Part shown: piece by piece, positions 28,054 to 37,974 of the stretch
Layout of the letters: every line of letters begins with the position of its first letter
How positions within the stretch are numbered: position 1 is the first letter of the stretch
From: Cytophagaceae bacterium SCN 52-12
GTDB lineage: Bacteria > Bacteroidota > Bacteroidia > Cytophagales > Spirosomataceae
Assembly (NCBI GenBank): GCA_001724175.1
Contig: MEDT01000042.1
Coordinates: 22,605 to 86,604 of the forward strand
Length of the DNA stretch: 64,000 nt
Direction of reading: 5' to 3'
Position numbers and translations under genes: made by a program
Notes under the pieces: model-generated
The model's input: only the letters and a program-made list of their open reading frames with translations
What the model was told of the DNA's origin: nothing
The model's database searches: none

Positions 28054-29592
28054 ATGAAAATTATCGTTAGCTTTTCCCTGCTAATATGCCTGGCGGCCTG
28101 TCAGACCCGTCATAAAGAGGAAAAAGAGAACTCCGGAAAACCCAATATCATCATCATCAACATGGACGACCTCGGCTACGGGGACGTGGGAGCCTATGGC
28201 GCGACGGAATTGAAAACACCTAATTTTGATCGCCTGGCCAATGGGGGGATCCGTTTCACCAATGGTCATTCGACCTCCTCTACCTGCACGCCGAGCAGGT
28301 TTGCGCTGATTACCGGTGTTTATCCCTGGCGGAATAGTGAAGCCAAAATTCTCCCCGGGACAGCGCCCCTCATCATCGACACTGCCCAGGCCACCATCGC
28401 GTCGGTGCTGAAGGGAGCAGGCTATCGTACGGGCGTGGTCGGCAAATGGCACCTCGGATTGGGCGACGGGCATGCCGACTGGAACAAGCCCATTTCACCG
28501 GGCCCTAACCAGCTCGGATTTGACTATGCCTACATTATGGCGGCCACGCAAGACCGGGTGCCTACTGTCTATATTGAAGACGGATCCGTCGTAGGGCTGG
28601 ACCCGAACGACCCGATCGAGGTAAGCTACGAGCAGAACTTTGAAGGCGAGCCGACCGCCCTCACCCACCCCGAAATGCTCACCATGAAATGGCACCACGG
28701 CCATAACCAGAGCATTGTAAACGGCGTACCCAGGATAGGGTTTATGAAGGGCGGGAAAAAAGCGCTCTGGAAAGACGAGGATATGGCCGATCATTTTCTG
28801 GCAAAAGCCCGTGATTTTGTCGAAAGCAATAAAAACCAACCGTTCTTTCTCTATTACGCTATGCAGCAGCCTCACGTGCCGCGTACCCCCCACCCCCGCT
28901 TCGCCGGGACGACCGGCCTGGGCCCCCGGGGAGACGTGATCGCTGAAGCCGACTGGTGCGTAGGGGAGTTTCTGAAGACGCTTGAAGACAATAAGCTGCT
29001 GGAGAACACGCTTATTATCTTCACCAGCGACAACGGCCCGGTCGTCAACGACGGATATCATGACGACGCCGTCGAAAAGCTTGGGAAACATACGCCTGCA
29101 GGCCCGCTGAGAGGCGGCAAATACAGCTTATTTGAAGGCGGGACCCGTGTCCCGTTCATTACCTACTGGAAGGGGACGATCCAACCGGGCGTTTCGGATG
29201 CTCTCGTATGCCAGGTCGACCTGATGGCTTCACTGTCTGCCCTGGCAGGCCAAAGCTATTCAGGACAGGACAGCCAGGACCTCCTCGATGTTCTGCTTGG
29301 AAAAAGCAGCCGGGGAAGAGCCAATCTGGTGCTGGAAGCTTCGGGCAGGACTGCGCTCAGGGAAGGCGACTGGCTGCTTATTCCGCCTTATAAAGGACAG
29401 GCCGTGAACAAGCACGTGAATATCGAGCTGGGGAATGCGCTCGAATACCAGCTGTATGATCTCGGCAAAGATCTGGCCCAGCAACATAATCTTGCGAAGG
29501 AAAACGAAGAAAAGGTAAAACAAATGGCTCAAACGCTGGAGAGCATCCAGGGCAAGCCTGCCGGCGACGTCCCTGAGCTGGAGCTGAAATAA
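28054..29592 (+). CDS. Sulfatase (S1 family, Cys-type), lipoprotein
   Basis: LLICLAACQT lipobox; PNIIIINMDDLGYGDVGAYG; STCTPSRFALITG; VGKWHLGLG; FTSDNGP. Confidence 0.93.
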   Translation: MKIIVSFSLLICLAACQTRHKEEKENSGKPNIIIINMDDLGYGDVGAYGATELKTPNFDRLANGGIRFTNGHSTSSTCTPSRFALITGVYPWRNSEAKILPGTAPLIIDTAQATIASVLKGAGYRTGVVGKWHLGLGDGHADWNKPISPGPNQLGFDYAYIMAATQDRVPTVYIEDGSVVGLDPNDPIEVSYEQNFEGEPTALTHPEMLTMKWHHGHNQSIVNGVPRIGFMKGGKKALWKDEDMADHFLAKARDFVESNKNQPFFLYYAMQQPHVPRTPHPRFAGTTGLGPRGDVIAEADWCVGEFLKTLEDNKLLENTLIIFTSDNGPVVNDGYHDDAVEKLGKHTPAGPLRGGKYSLFEGGTRVPFITYWKGTIQPGVSDALVCQVDLMASLSALAGQSYSGQDSQDLLDVLLGKSSRGRANLVLEASGRTALREGDWLLIPPYKGQAVNKHVNIELGNALEYQLYDLGKDLAQQHNLAKENEEKVKQMAQTLESIQGKPAGDVPELELK

Positions 29593-29605
29593 CGATGGGA
29601 AAGCT

Positions 29606-29651
29606 GCCTGGTCTCCCTCGCCGGCAAGGGCCGCGGGAGACCAGGCTTTTT
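29606..29651. terminator. Rho-independent terminator between convergent genes
   Basis: Perfect 12-bp stem GCCTGGTCTCCC (29606-29617) / GGGAGACCAGGC (29635-29646) followed by TTTTT. Confidence 0.85.
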
Positions 29652-30718
29652 CAGTCAAAAGTATCCTCGAACCTGAAAACCTCTTTTTCGAAGTGTATGT
29701 AATGTTCAGTGAGGTAAAGAAGCTGCGCGGAGTACTTCTGCGCAAGCTTCGCATAAGCAGCAACAGACTCCCATTCGGCGGGAGTCAGCTCTTGTGAAAT
29801 TCCTTTCAAAGACGTTACATGAAACCTGATGGCCGCGCGCACCAGGCAGAAATATTTAAAGATCAGCACATCTTCCTTCATCAGGATCACGGGCAGCCGG
29901 TACTGGTAAGCAGACAAAAAAGCTTTCTTCAGATGCTCATAACCGTAAAAATCAAGATCCGTGCAGAGGAATGCTATCTCATAAAGTAAATCTATCTCTC
30001 TGAAAGAATCATCGAATTCAAGACAGTCGAAAATGACCGGGTTGTTTTCGTAGCAGAAGATATTCCCCGCATGCAGATCCCCGTGCACATCCCGCATAAA
30101 ACCTTGCGAGATCCTCTGCTCGAACCGCCAGCGGAATAGCTCGTTAACCGACTCCGCCTGCCGGATCCATCCGTCGGCCCATGCCGGGTCATAGCCTTCC
30201 ATTTTTCCGGCCAGCCATTCTCTCCCTGAGCCGATTTCCCGGAACGTTTTCAGCGCAACCGTTTCGTCCCACTCGTTATACACAGGCGCTTCGCCCTGGT
30301 GGAAGGCGGCCAGCTTTGACGCCAGGTTCTCCATGAATTTTTCAGTAACAGCTCCCGATTTCAGCTTCTCCGACAACAACAGGGTGTTATCCAGCTTCCG
30401 CATGACGACCGCGTAGTCTACGATCTCGCCCTCTCCGGCAACAAAGCTGAACCGGTCGCCCTCTTTGAAAACCGGCGTAACGGCCAGGTAAATATCGGGT
30501 GAAAGCCGCTGGTTAAGCTGCAGCTCGCGCCGGCAGTAGTAATGCCGTGCCTGGAGCTCCGTAAAATCCAGGAAATCGAGCTTTACCGGCTTTTTTATTT
30601 TCCAGGCCAGCGCTGTGCCCAGCAATACCCAGGAGATATGCGTTTCCATGAGCCGGACGTCGCCCTGTCCGCTTTCCGCCAATCCGGCCCTTAATTTTTC
30701 TATCTGGCTGCCTGTCAT
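29651..30718 (-). CDS. Aminoglycoside-phosphotransferase-like (APH/kinase fold) protein
   Basis: MRDVHGDLHAGNIFCYENNPVIFDCLEFDDSFREIDLLYEIAFL: HGDxHxxN and catalytic Asp motifs. Confidence 0.75.
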   Translation of the reverse strand: MTGSQIEKLRAGLAESGQGDVRLMETHISWVLLGTALAWKIKKPVKLDFLDFTELQARHYYCRRELQLNQRLSPDIYLAVTPVFKEGDRFSFVAGEGEIVDYAVVMRKLDNTLLLSEKLKSGAVTEKFMENLASKLAAFHQGEAPVYNEWDETVALKTFREIGSGREWLAGKMEGYDPAWADGWIRQAESVNELFRWRFEQRISQGFMRDVHGDLHAGNIFCYENNPVIFDCLEFDDSFREIDLLYEIAFLCTDLDFYGYEHLKKAFLSAYQYRLPVILMKEDVLIFKYFCLVRAAIRFHVTSLKGISQELTPAEWESVAAYAKLAQKYSAQLLYLTEHYIHFEKEVFRFEDTFD

Positions 30719-31242
30719 GTCCTTAACAGTTCTTCTGTGAGCTCGTCCGCTGTTTTGCCTTCATCCGTGCGGACTACATAATCGATGATCTCCGGTTCTT
30801 CATATTCATTTTTAAGAAGCAGGTATACCTGCCAGTCAGCTTCGCTATCCGGCCTTTTGCGCTGCAGGCGGCGCTTCGTTTCTTCTTCTCCCGCCTTCAC
30901 CTGTATCACTACCGGCCTGGCATGCATTTCAGCGGCAAGCGCCTCGAATGCTCTTCGGCGCGATGCCTTATGAAAAGTAGCGTCAAGCACTACCTTCCCG
31001 TTATGGCGCAGCACTTCCCGCGCCTTCGTCCACATTTCCCGGTAAACCAGCTCCTTGTCGCTTTCGTCATACCTGCCGCGTTTTTGCAGCTCCGTCCTGA
31101 TGGCGTCGCTGCTCAGATGGACCAGGTCCAATGCCCGTGCAAGCTCCCGGGCCAGCATCGTTTTTCCCGATCCGGGGAGCCCGGTTACAAGAATGAGCGG
31201 TGCGTGGTGCAGATGAGTTTCCATGTGTATGCGGTGCTCCAT
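30715..31242 (-). CDS. P-loop ATPase / small-molecule kinase (AAA_33-like)
   Basis: LILVTGLPGSGKTMLAREL Walker A; LSSDAIRTEL; 4-nt overlap with the downstream APH gene. Confidence 0.75.
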   Translation of the reverse strand: MEHRIHMETHLHHAPLILVTGLPGSGKTMLARELARALDLVHLSSDAIRTELQKRGRYDESDKELVYREMWTKAREVLRHNGKVVLDATFHKASRRRAFEALAAEMHARPVVIQVKAGEEETKRRLQRKRPDSEADWQVYLLLKNEYEEPEIIDYVVRTDEGKTADELTEELLRT

Positions 31243-31374
31243 ACTTCTTTAACTCCCGGCCTTCGTGTTTTAGTATATTCCGGGATCAGGCCGGAATGGA
31301 GCCCGGGCAGGCATGCTTTTTGCGTACAAAGACCTGTCAACAAATATTTAAGTGTCACACACAATACAAACATC

Positions 31375-32835
31375 ATGAGAAAGTACCTTTTAATTGCAGG
31401 CCTGTTGTACTTCAATATCGTATCCGGACAGTCCCCGGAAATGAACAGCTACCCTGAAAGCGTGAGGCAGGAAGCGCTCGCTGCCCGGCAGCATCTGAAT
31501 GAGCTGAAAGCCCGGCATGCAAAGCTGCAGAAGGACATCGATGAGAAAAAGCGGGCTGCAGAGGAAGCGATCGCGAAGGCCGAGGAAAATACCAGGGCCG
31601 CTACCGAAGCGACAAGCAGGCTTTCCCAGAATCCGCAGGACAAGTCGCTTTCATCGACGGTGAAAAAGATGAACCGGGAATCCAAACGGCTCGATCGACA
31701 GGCACAGAAGGCCGCCAGCGACGTGGCCAAAGTCCAGGACGAGATAGAAGACGTGGAAAAACAGATCGTTGAGGCCGAACAGCGACTGGCCGTCTTTTCT
31801 TCCGCCGGCGGCAGCATGGATGCCGGGGCGGGCGCACCTGGAGCGGCAACTGCAGATCCGGCGTTGTCAGGTGTAAGGAAAGATTCTCTTTCCGCCCCTG
31901 CCCGGGCGGCGCAGGCAGAGGGAACGATGCCCGAGGCAGCGCAGCGCGTAGTAGAGCAGACCTATAAAAATTACCCGCAGCAACCTGGTCAGCCGACCAT
32001 TATCATCAACAATATCATTGTTCCTTCAGACTACCAGAACAGGCAGGCCGGCGCCTTTTCACCGGCTTCGGGAGTAGCAGGGTATTCATCCGGGTATCCC
32101 GCCGGAGGCACCGCCCGCGATGCTGCACGCCCGCAGCCGTCGGAAGAAGAGTGGCGTGAATACCAGGCCTACCGGGATTGGCTCAGGTACAACGGTCAGG
32201 GTCCCCGGTCGCGGCGCTATACGGGTGCCTATAGGGGTGATGAGGAGCAGGCATACCGGAACCTGACTTTCAAAGAACGCTTCGGGGAGCTGTCTGCCCG
32301 CAAATCAGGCGTTTGGGTAATACCCAGGGTAGGGCTCCACGCTGCCAATTTTGAGGCAGATTTCAAAAACAACGAAGCCACGGGCCGCAGCGGCTGGAAT
32401 GCGGGACTTGATTTCCGCGCACATGTCAACCGGCTTTTCATCCAGCCCGGAGTACATTATTTTAATACCTCACTCGACCTGACCAGCAAAGACAGCCTCG
32501 ACAATGTGTCGCTGACGTCGGGACCAAAGATCCATTCGCTGAAAGTTCCTTTGCTGGCAGGGCTTTACCTGACGAAAGCCCGGGACGCGTTTCTGAAATT
32601 CAACATACGCGGCGGGATCGTCGGTAACTATGTGATGTCGGTCGATAAGGCGGCGGACTCCGATTTCAGGAAGGAAAACCTTGAGACTTACACCTATGGT
32701 CTGAATGCCGGTATCGGGATAGAGCTCGGGCTGATTACCATCGACATTTCTCACGAATGGGGCATGAACAGCATGTTCAAAGACGCAGACGTTAAGAATA
32801 ACCTGCTCCGGGCTACTTTGGGCGTCAAGCTCTGA
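31375..32835 (+). CDS. Coiled-coil plus outer-membrane beta-barrel protein (OmpW/PorT-like C-terminus)
   Basis: Signal peptide MRKYLLIAGLLYFNIVSGQ; Lys/Glu/Ala-rich coiled coil; C-terminal barrel with PGVHYFNTSLDLTSKDSL and final TLGVKL. ATG at 31375 preferred over the 30922 ORF start. Confidence 0.7.
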   Translation: MRKYLLIAGLLYFNIVSGQSPEMNSYPESVRQEALAARQHLNELKARHAKLQKDIDEKKRAAEEAIAKAEENTRAATEATSRLSQNPQDKSLSSTVKKMNRESKRLDRQAQKAASDVAKVQDEIEDVEKQIVEAEQRLAVFSSAGGSMDAGAGAPGAATADPALSGVRKDSLSAPARAAQAEGTMPEAAQRVVEQTYKNYPQQPGQPTIIINNIIVPSDYQNRQAGAFSPASGVAGYSSGYPAGGTARDAARPQPSEEEWREYQAYRDWLRYNGQGPRSRRYTGAYRGDEEQAYRNLTFKERFGELSARKSGVWVIPRVGLHAANFEADFKNNEATGRSGWNAGLDFRAHVNRLFIQPGVHYFNTSLDLTSKDSLDNVSLTSGPKIHSLKVPLLAGLYLTKARDAFLKFNIRGGIVGNYVMSVDKAADSDFRKENLETYTYGLNAGIGIELGLITIDISHEWGMNSMFKDADVKNNLLRATLGVKL

Positions 32836-32911
32836 TGCCGGGAAAAACCTCGCTGTCGGTCACTGGCGACAGTTTGTAGTAAAAATCCACTCTTCGGCAG
32901 TGGCGCGTCTC

Positions 32912-34378
32912 CTAACTGCTGCTGAACGCTTCTTCATGCACCGGGTTGCCGTCTACGTCACGATGTATAAATTTAATGACGGCTGCAGACCGGTCCGACG
33001 GTACTACCGCGATTTCCAGGAAGCCTCCTTTTACCCTGAGGAACTTATGCTCGGGGCGTACATCTTCCTGGTCCCAGCCCTGGGCGTGCGCATCGCTCAC
33101 CGGCCCGGACCCGAATTCCGTCAGCCCGGTCTTTTTGTCCACCGAAACATACTGCCAGTGACGGTCCCCGTTAACCACGAACATATTTTCCTGGGCCGAC
33201 AGGTATTCCCGCAGCCAGTTTCCTTCGGTTTCAAAAGCCTTGTTGGCATGGTTATCCGTTTTCCGGTCGCGATCGGGGCCTACGACCGGCGTCGGTGAAA
33301 ACAGCAGCCTGAAGGTGGCATCAGAGCCGGCAACCGTTTCGAGGAGCCACTTTTTTTGCTCCTCTCCCCAGATCGTCTTACTGGCGCTATCCTTGTCCTG
33401 GTTGGAAGAACGGTATTCCCTTCCTTCCATCAGCCATATCTGGAGATGCCTGCCCCAGCGGAAGGTACGGTAGGGCTTGCCGGCTATAGGTGCGTTCTCC
33501 CGCCACAATTTCAGCCCGTCGCCAAAGGTAAGCTGCCCGTAGGCAGGTGAAAACGGGTGTACGTCATCGCGCAGCAGATCGTGGTCGTCTTTGGTCATGT
33601 AGACTGGCACGCCCTTATAAAAATCGACCAGGGAAGGCCATCCGTCCATTGCATGCCATTGGTGCCTGGCTTTTTCGATGGTCGTGCCGAGCGGCCCGGG
33701 TTTGTCGTAATAGACATAATCGCCCGTATGGACAAAAAAATCCGGGTTCAGCCGACGCATGCTGTCGTAGATCCTGAAGCCTCTTTCGTCGTGGTCATAG
33801 CTCCAGAAATACTGGCAGGTAGAAGTAACGAGCCTTACGGCATCCGGGGAACTGAACTGCGGGGCGGTCCTGAATGTCCCGGCGGCTGTGTGCAGCGCGT
33901 CGGAGCCGGGGAGTTTTGCGGTCCAGGTGACCCGGTAAGAAGTAGCGGGTTTCAGTCGGTCAAAGGGGATCCGGACCGTAAAATCATTTTCAGTGTCTGC
34001 GGAATGCCATTCCGATTCCAGGATCTGGCCACCTCCCGACAGCTGCACTTTCACGCTTCCTCCTATCCCTTTCACCCCTCCGTCCATGGAGCCGACAGGC
34101 ATTTCTTCGTCAAAATCGATGGGATGCCTGAAAATAGCTTCTCTTCGCCGATGCACGACCGGGTTGGGTTTTTCCTGCCCGCAGAGCCGCGTCCAGAGGA
34201 TCACAGAGTCGGTAGTCACCTCGGCAGCCTTGAAACCGGTAGTAAAAAAAACCTCCTGTTTTTCAGGCCGGTCCGGGACCGATCCGGTCATTACGGCAGG
34301 TATATCGGATAGCGACAGGGAAGCAACGATCCCGATCCCTGCCTTTTTTACGAATGTCCGCCTGTTTTCATTTTTCAT
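32912..34378 (-). CDS. PhoD-like alkaline phosphatase, Tat-type signal
   Basis: RRTFVKKAGIGIVASLSL Tat-like signal; STCQYFWSYDHDERGF, FVHTGDYVYYDKPG, MTKDDHDLLRDDVHPF. Confidence 0.85.
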   Translation of the reverse strand: MKNENRRTFVKKAGIGIVASLSLSDIPAVMTGSVPDRPEKQEVFFTTGFKAAEVTTDSVILWTRLCGQEKPNPVVHRRREAIFRHPIDFDEEMPVGSMDGGVKGIGGSVKVQLSGGGQILESEWHSADTENDFTVRIPFDRLKPATSYRVTWTAKLPGSDALHTAAGTFRTAPQFSSPDAVRLVTSTCQYFWSYDHDERGFRIYDSMRRLNPDFFVHTGDYVYYDKPGPLGTTIEKARHQWHAMDGWPSLVDFYKGVPVYMTKDDHDLLRDDVHPFSPAYGQLTFGDGLKLWRENAPIAGKPYRTFRWGRHLQIWLMEGREYRSSNQDKDSASKTIWGEEQKKWLLETVAGSDATFRLLFSPTPVVGPDRDRKTDNHANKAFETEGNWLREYLSAQENMFVVNGDRHWQYVSVDKKTGLTEFGSGPVSDAHAQGWDQEDVRPEHKFLRVKGGFLEIAVVPSDRSAAVIKFIHRDVDGNPVHEEAFSSS

Positions 34379-34538
34379 TTGTATAAAAAAGGTTTGAGCT
34401 GTTAGGTATTAGCCGCGCGGCGGATCACCTTATTCATCGGTGGCAGGCGGCGTACCGCTTTGTGTGCCGCTAAAACCTAAAACCTAACACCTCATGGCTA
34501 TTTCATACGAATAAAAGCGGATTTCGGGAAATCATACC

Positions 34539-35369
34539 CTATTGTCTCTGATAAACCAGCGGGTTCAGATCAGAAGCGGCTTCGCTTCCCACGGGCAAAT
34601 TGCAGAGCCACCGCTCAAGATCGGCGCGCTGGTATTGGTTCCGGGGTTCGGTAATCTTTGCGCCGTCGGCAAAAAATATCACGGTCATCACCTCCCTCAT
34701 CTTATCGGGTGTATGATTACCCGGCGCCGCATGAAAAGTCCAGCCATAATGCCAGGTAGCATCGCCCGCGTTCATGGTTTTCGCACGGGTGACCTCCAGG
34801 CCCTTGTCCCTCACAAGCTGCTGAAACATCTCCTCCGATTCATCCGAAATCGCAATATCCCCTTCAAACTCCGCCTTGTGAGACCCTGACGCAAACGTGA
34901 GCATTCCCATATCTTCGGTGATGTCTACCAGCGGCATCCACATGGTCACTGTATCGGGGGTATCCAGGGGCCAGTAATACTGGTCCTGGTGCCAGGGCGT
35001 ATGGCCGCCTCCCGGCTCCTTATACAACGCCTGATCATGGTAAATCCTCACGCCGTCGACACCCAGCAGATCAGCCGCTATTTTTCCAAAGCGCCGGGCC
35101 AGGGTGAAATCCGCAACGGCCGGGTCGACCTCCCAGAGGTTCATCACCTGGAGGAAAGCCTTCCCGTATGTGTCCCGGTCCTCCAGCTTACGGGTTTCGG
35201 TATTGTTGGCAGCCGTTGCGTTGTTGATCACATCGCGGTAATACGCTATTTCCTCCCGGCTCAATATACCCGGGATCAGCACGTGGCCGTCTTTTCTAAA
35301 AGATGCTACCTGCTGCTCTGATACATTTTTAAATCCGCTCAAATCCGGCGGGGTCAGGGTTGTCTTCAT
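34539..35369 (-). CDS. Phytanoyl-CoA dioxygenase (PhyH) family protein
   Basis: PWHQDQYYWPLDTPDTVTMWMPLVDITEDMGMLTFASGSHK and WTFHAAPGNHTPDKMREVMTVIFF. Confidence 0.85.
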   Translation of the reverse strand: MKTTLTPPDLSGFKNVSEQQVASFRKDGHVLIPGILSREEIAYYRDVINNATAANNTETRKLEDRDTYGKAFLQVMNLWEVDPAVADFTLARRFGKIAADLLGVDGVRIYHDQALYKEPGGGHTPWHQDQYYWPLDTPDTVTMWMPLVDITEDMGMLTFASGSHKAEFEGDIAISDESEEMFQQLVRDKGLEVTRAKTMNAGDATWHYGWTFHAAPGNHTPDKMREVMTVIFFADGAKITEPRNQYQRADLERWLCNLPVGSEAASDLNPLVYQRQ

Positions 35370-35506
35370 GATTCCAATAAATAATATGATGATACATAGG
35401 ACAAATTTCAATCATCCGGCATGGATTTACGAGGCAAAAAATGCCTATTTTATGGATTATTTTGTCTTACTTTATCGAAATGAATAACAAACCAGTAAAA
35501 TAAGCG

Positions 35507-36376
35507 ATGATAAAAGCCCGGTTTGAAACGATCAGACCCAACGACAGGGCCTCGTTCGTGGTCAATGCCTTCGCGTTGGAGAAATTTACGGCGCCCTATC
35601 ATTTCCACCCGGAATATGAGCTTACCTGTATCATACAGGGGGCCGGTACCCGTTTTGTCGGTAAGAACATGCAGGCATACGGCCCGGGTGACCTGGTATT
35701 CCTCGGGGCAGATCTTCCGCATTGCTGGAAATCGGAAGACTTTGCTGCAGGAGAGCTCCGTTCGCAGTCGATTGTCATACAATTTGAAAATGCTTTCCTC
35801 GGAAAGGAGTTCTTTGAAAAGCCTGAGCTGGAATCCATAGCCGGCCTGCTTAAAAGAGGCGCTTCAGGTATCCGCTTCCTGGGAGAGACGGCAAAGAACG
35901 TCACGATGCGGATGGAAGCGCTGAGCCGGGAAGAAAGCAGGTTCAGCCGGATGCTGGGCCTGCTGGAAATCCTGGATATCCTGGCCGGCTCCACCGAATA
36001 CGTCCTTTTGGATAACGACGGGATGACAGCCCGGTCTCACCCGGCCGAACGCGGGCGGCTAAATGTTTCACTGGGCTATATCGTAGACAATTTCAGGACG
36101 GAGATTGCTTTGGATGAAGTCGCCGCAACGGTCAATATGTCGGTCAGCGCATTCTGCAAGTATTTCCGGAAAGCCACGGGCAAGACATTCATCGAGACAG
36201 TGACCGACTACCGGGTCCACTTCGCGACAAAGCAGCTCCTGCTGACCGATAAGTCTATGGCCGATATTGCTTTTGACAGCGGCTTCGGGGATATATCCCA
36301 TTTCTATAAGGTTTTCAGACGCAGGCTGAAAACAAGCCCGCTCCAGTACCGGAAAAGCTTTTTGAAGGGGGTTTGA
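35507..36376 (+). CDS. AraC-family transcriptional regulator (N-terminal cupin)
   Basis: FHPEYELTCIIQGAGTRFVG; C-terminal VNMSVSAFCKYFRKATGKTF...MADIAFDSGFGDISHFYKVFRRRLKTSPLQYRK. Confidence 0.9.
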   Translation: MIKARFETIRPNDRASFVVNAFALEKFTAPYHFHPEYELTCIIQGAGTRFVGKNMQAYGPGDLVFLGADLPHCWKSEDFAAGELRSQSIVIQFENAFLGKEFFEKPELESIAGLLKRGASGIRFLGETAKNVTMRMEALSREESRFSRMLGLLEILDILAGSTEYVLLDNDGMTARSHPAERGRLNVSLGYIVDNFRTEIALDEVAATVNMSVSAFCKYFRKATGKTFIETVTDYRVHFATKQLLLTDKSMADIAFDSGFGDISHFYKVFRRRLKTSPLQYRKSFLKGV

Positions 36377-36405
36377 CCACACCCCCTCCTATTCCTCACA
36401 GCTAT

Positions 36406-37929
36406 TCATAAATGAGCTTTTATATGCCCCAGAAAACCAATCGCATACTGGGCGATGACGCGATACGATCCCCGCTGCAGAAGATTGATGCTCCCGGCGT
36501 TGTGCTGGGTGACGTCCGTCAGGAAGCCATCTGCAGTCGTGCTTTTCAATAACCTGTTGTAAACCGCCAGCAGGTCTTTTTGGGAGAACTCAGGCAGCCA
36601 GCCGATGCGATGGCCGTGTGCAAAAGCCGCGGCCAGGCCGGCGGTCGCGGAGCTTTCGAAGCGGGTTCCGGGCTGGTCGAGGTAGGCCTTCCAGCTATGG
36701 TCCGGCTGTTTGAAAGACATGGCTATCTGTGCGTAATGCCGGTATACCTCCTTCAGTCTCTTTACGCCCGGATCGTTCTTAAGCGGGCTTTCGCTTTGCA
36801 GAATCTCGCCGCAGCGCACTATTCCCAGCAGGAACCATACATAGCCGCGGCCCCAGTTTCGCCTTATCCGCGTTTTGCCTTTCGAGATGCTCCCGATATT
36901 GTACACGGCGCCGTCATCCGTAAGATATTTAATCCTTTGCTCCAGCTCCAGGAGCGCCATTTCATATAATTCGGGAGCCTTTAATGCGGTTCCCAATGTA
37001 GTGAGCGGGTAGGCCAGGGTATAGCAGCCTTCGGTACTTAACCCGTCGGGCTTAAACCTCATTCCGGCATCAAATCGCTCTTTGCAGAAATCGAGGAATA
37101 ACTTTACGGACGCATGGGAAGGGCGGTGATGCGCCAGCGTAGCAAAAGGGAGCCCTGCCTCCAGGTTAGTGAAGGTATTATCCCTGGGCCTGGCCCACAG
37201 GTCTGCATATACCAGGTTCTTTTCGTCCGGCCAGTAAAGATCGAGATGACGCCGGATAGCCTGCAGCGCCTGCGGATCTTTTTTTCTCGCATATAGCTGC
37301 TGCAGCCCGTCGAGAGTGCACCCCTCTGTCCAGCCGAAAGGCTGCAGCGACCAGTCGGAGCAAAGCAGGTTTTTCCATTCCTCGTTTACCGAAGCGCTAT
37401 TCCCGCCCGATTCGACGATCAGCAGATGGGACCCGTTTTCTGCGCCGGAAGAGAAATAATAAGTCGTGTCCGACCCGCCCAGCAGCTTAAGCCTTATGCC
37501 TTCATTCTTAAGCGACGTTATGTCGCAATCCAGCGGAGTTTCAAAGATCTGCAGCCCGGTAGGGTACCAGATCGATAACTGCCCGATCTTCCGGTCAGAA
37601 CCGTCCAGGTACACTTCTACTTCGTCTTCCTGCCTTGTATCGATCGCCACCTGGAGCCGTAAAAAAGCTATAGCGCCGCTTGCTGCGGGCAGGTCGGCAC
37701 AGTCAAAAACCGTCCCTTCATCGTTGGCGTTCAATGAAAAGTAATCTTGCCCGAAAGCCACACGAAAGCCATCCGGCACCTTTGCTTTCGCCTGTGCCGG
37801 GTTTCGGGGTATAATGGCTTTATACTGAAATTTCTGCACGTGGGAAAGCCTTTCGGCGCCGGTGTAGGACAGGAAAGGTAAAGCGCTTCCGGCCAGCATA
37901 GCCTTCTCACAAAAATCTCTGCGATTCAT
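36406..37929 (-). CDS. Glycoside hydrolase GH88/GH105-like (unsaturated glucuronyl hydrolase type)
   Basis: Twin-Arg-like NRRDFCEKAMLAGSALPF; PFGWTEGCTLDGLQQLYARKKDP, TFTNLEAGLPFATLA, RRNWGRGYVWFLLGI. Confidence 0.7.
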   Translation of the reverse strand: MNRRDFCEKAMLAGSALPFLSYTGAERLSHVQKFQYKAIIPRNPAQAKAKVPDGFRVAFGQDYFSLNANDEGTVFDCADLPAASGAIAFLRLQVAIDTRQEDEVEVYLDGSDRKIGQLSIWYPTGLQIFETPLDCDITSLKNEGIRLKLLGGSDTTYYFSSGAENGSHLLIVESGGNSASVNEEWKNLLCSDWSLQPFGWTEGCTLDGLQQLYARKKDPQALQAIRRHLDLYWPDEKNLVYADLWARPRDNTFTNLEAGLPFATLAHHRPSHASVKLFLDFCKERFDAGMRFKPDGLSTEGCYTLAYPLTTLGTALKAPELYEMALLELEQRIKYLTDDGAVYNIGSISKGKTRIRRNWGRGYVWFLLGIVRCGEILQSESPLKNDPGVKRLKEVYRHYAQIAMSFKQPDHSWKAYLDQPGTRFESSATAGLAAAFAHGHRIGWLPEFSQKDLLAVYNRLLKSTTADGFLTDVTQHNAGSINLLQRGSYRVIAQYAIGFLGHIKAHL

Positions 37930-37974
37930 CTGGTCAATGATTTAGTACTTGTATAAATATATCGGGGCCGCCGG

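Noticed and set aside
30922-31374. N-terminal extension of the 31375 beta-barrel ORF
   Set aside because: Overlaps the opposite-strand kinase gene; a proper signal peptide starts at 31375.
32853-32872. CTGTCG-(8)-CGACAG hairpin as terminator between convergent genes
   Set aside because: Weak 6-bp stem and no T-tract; not reported as a terminator.
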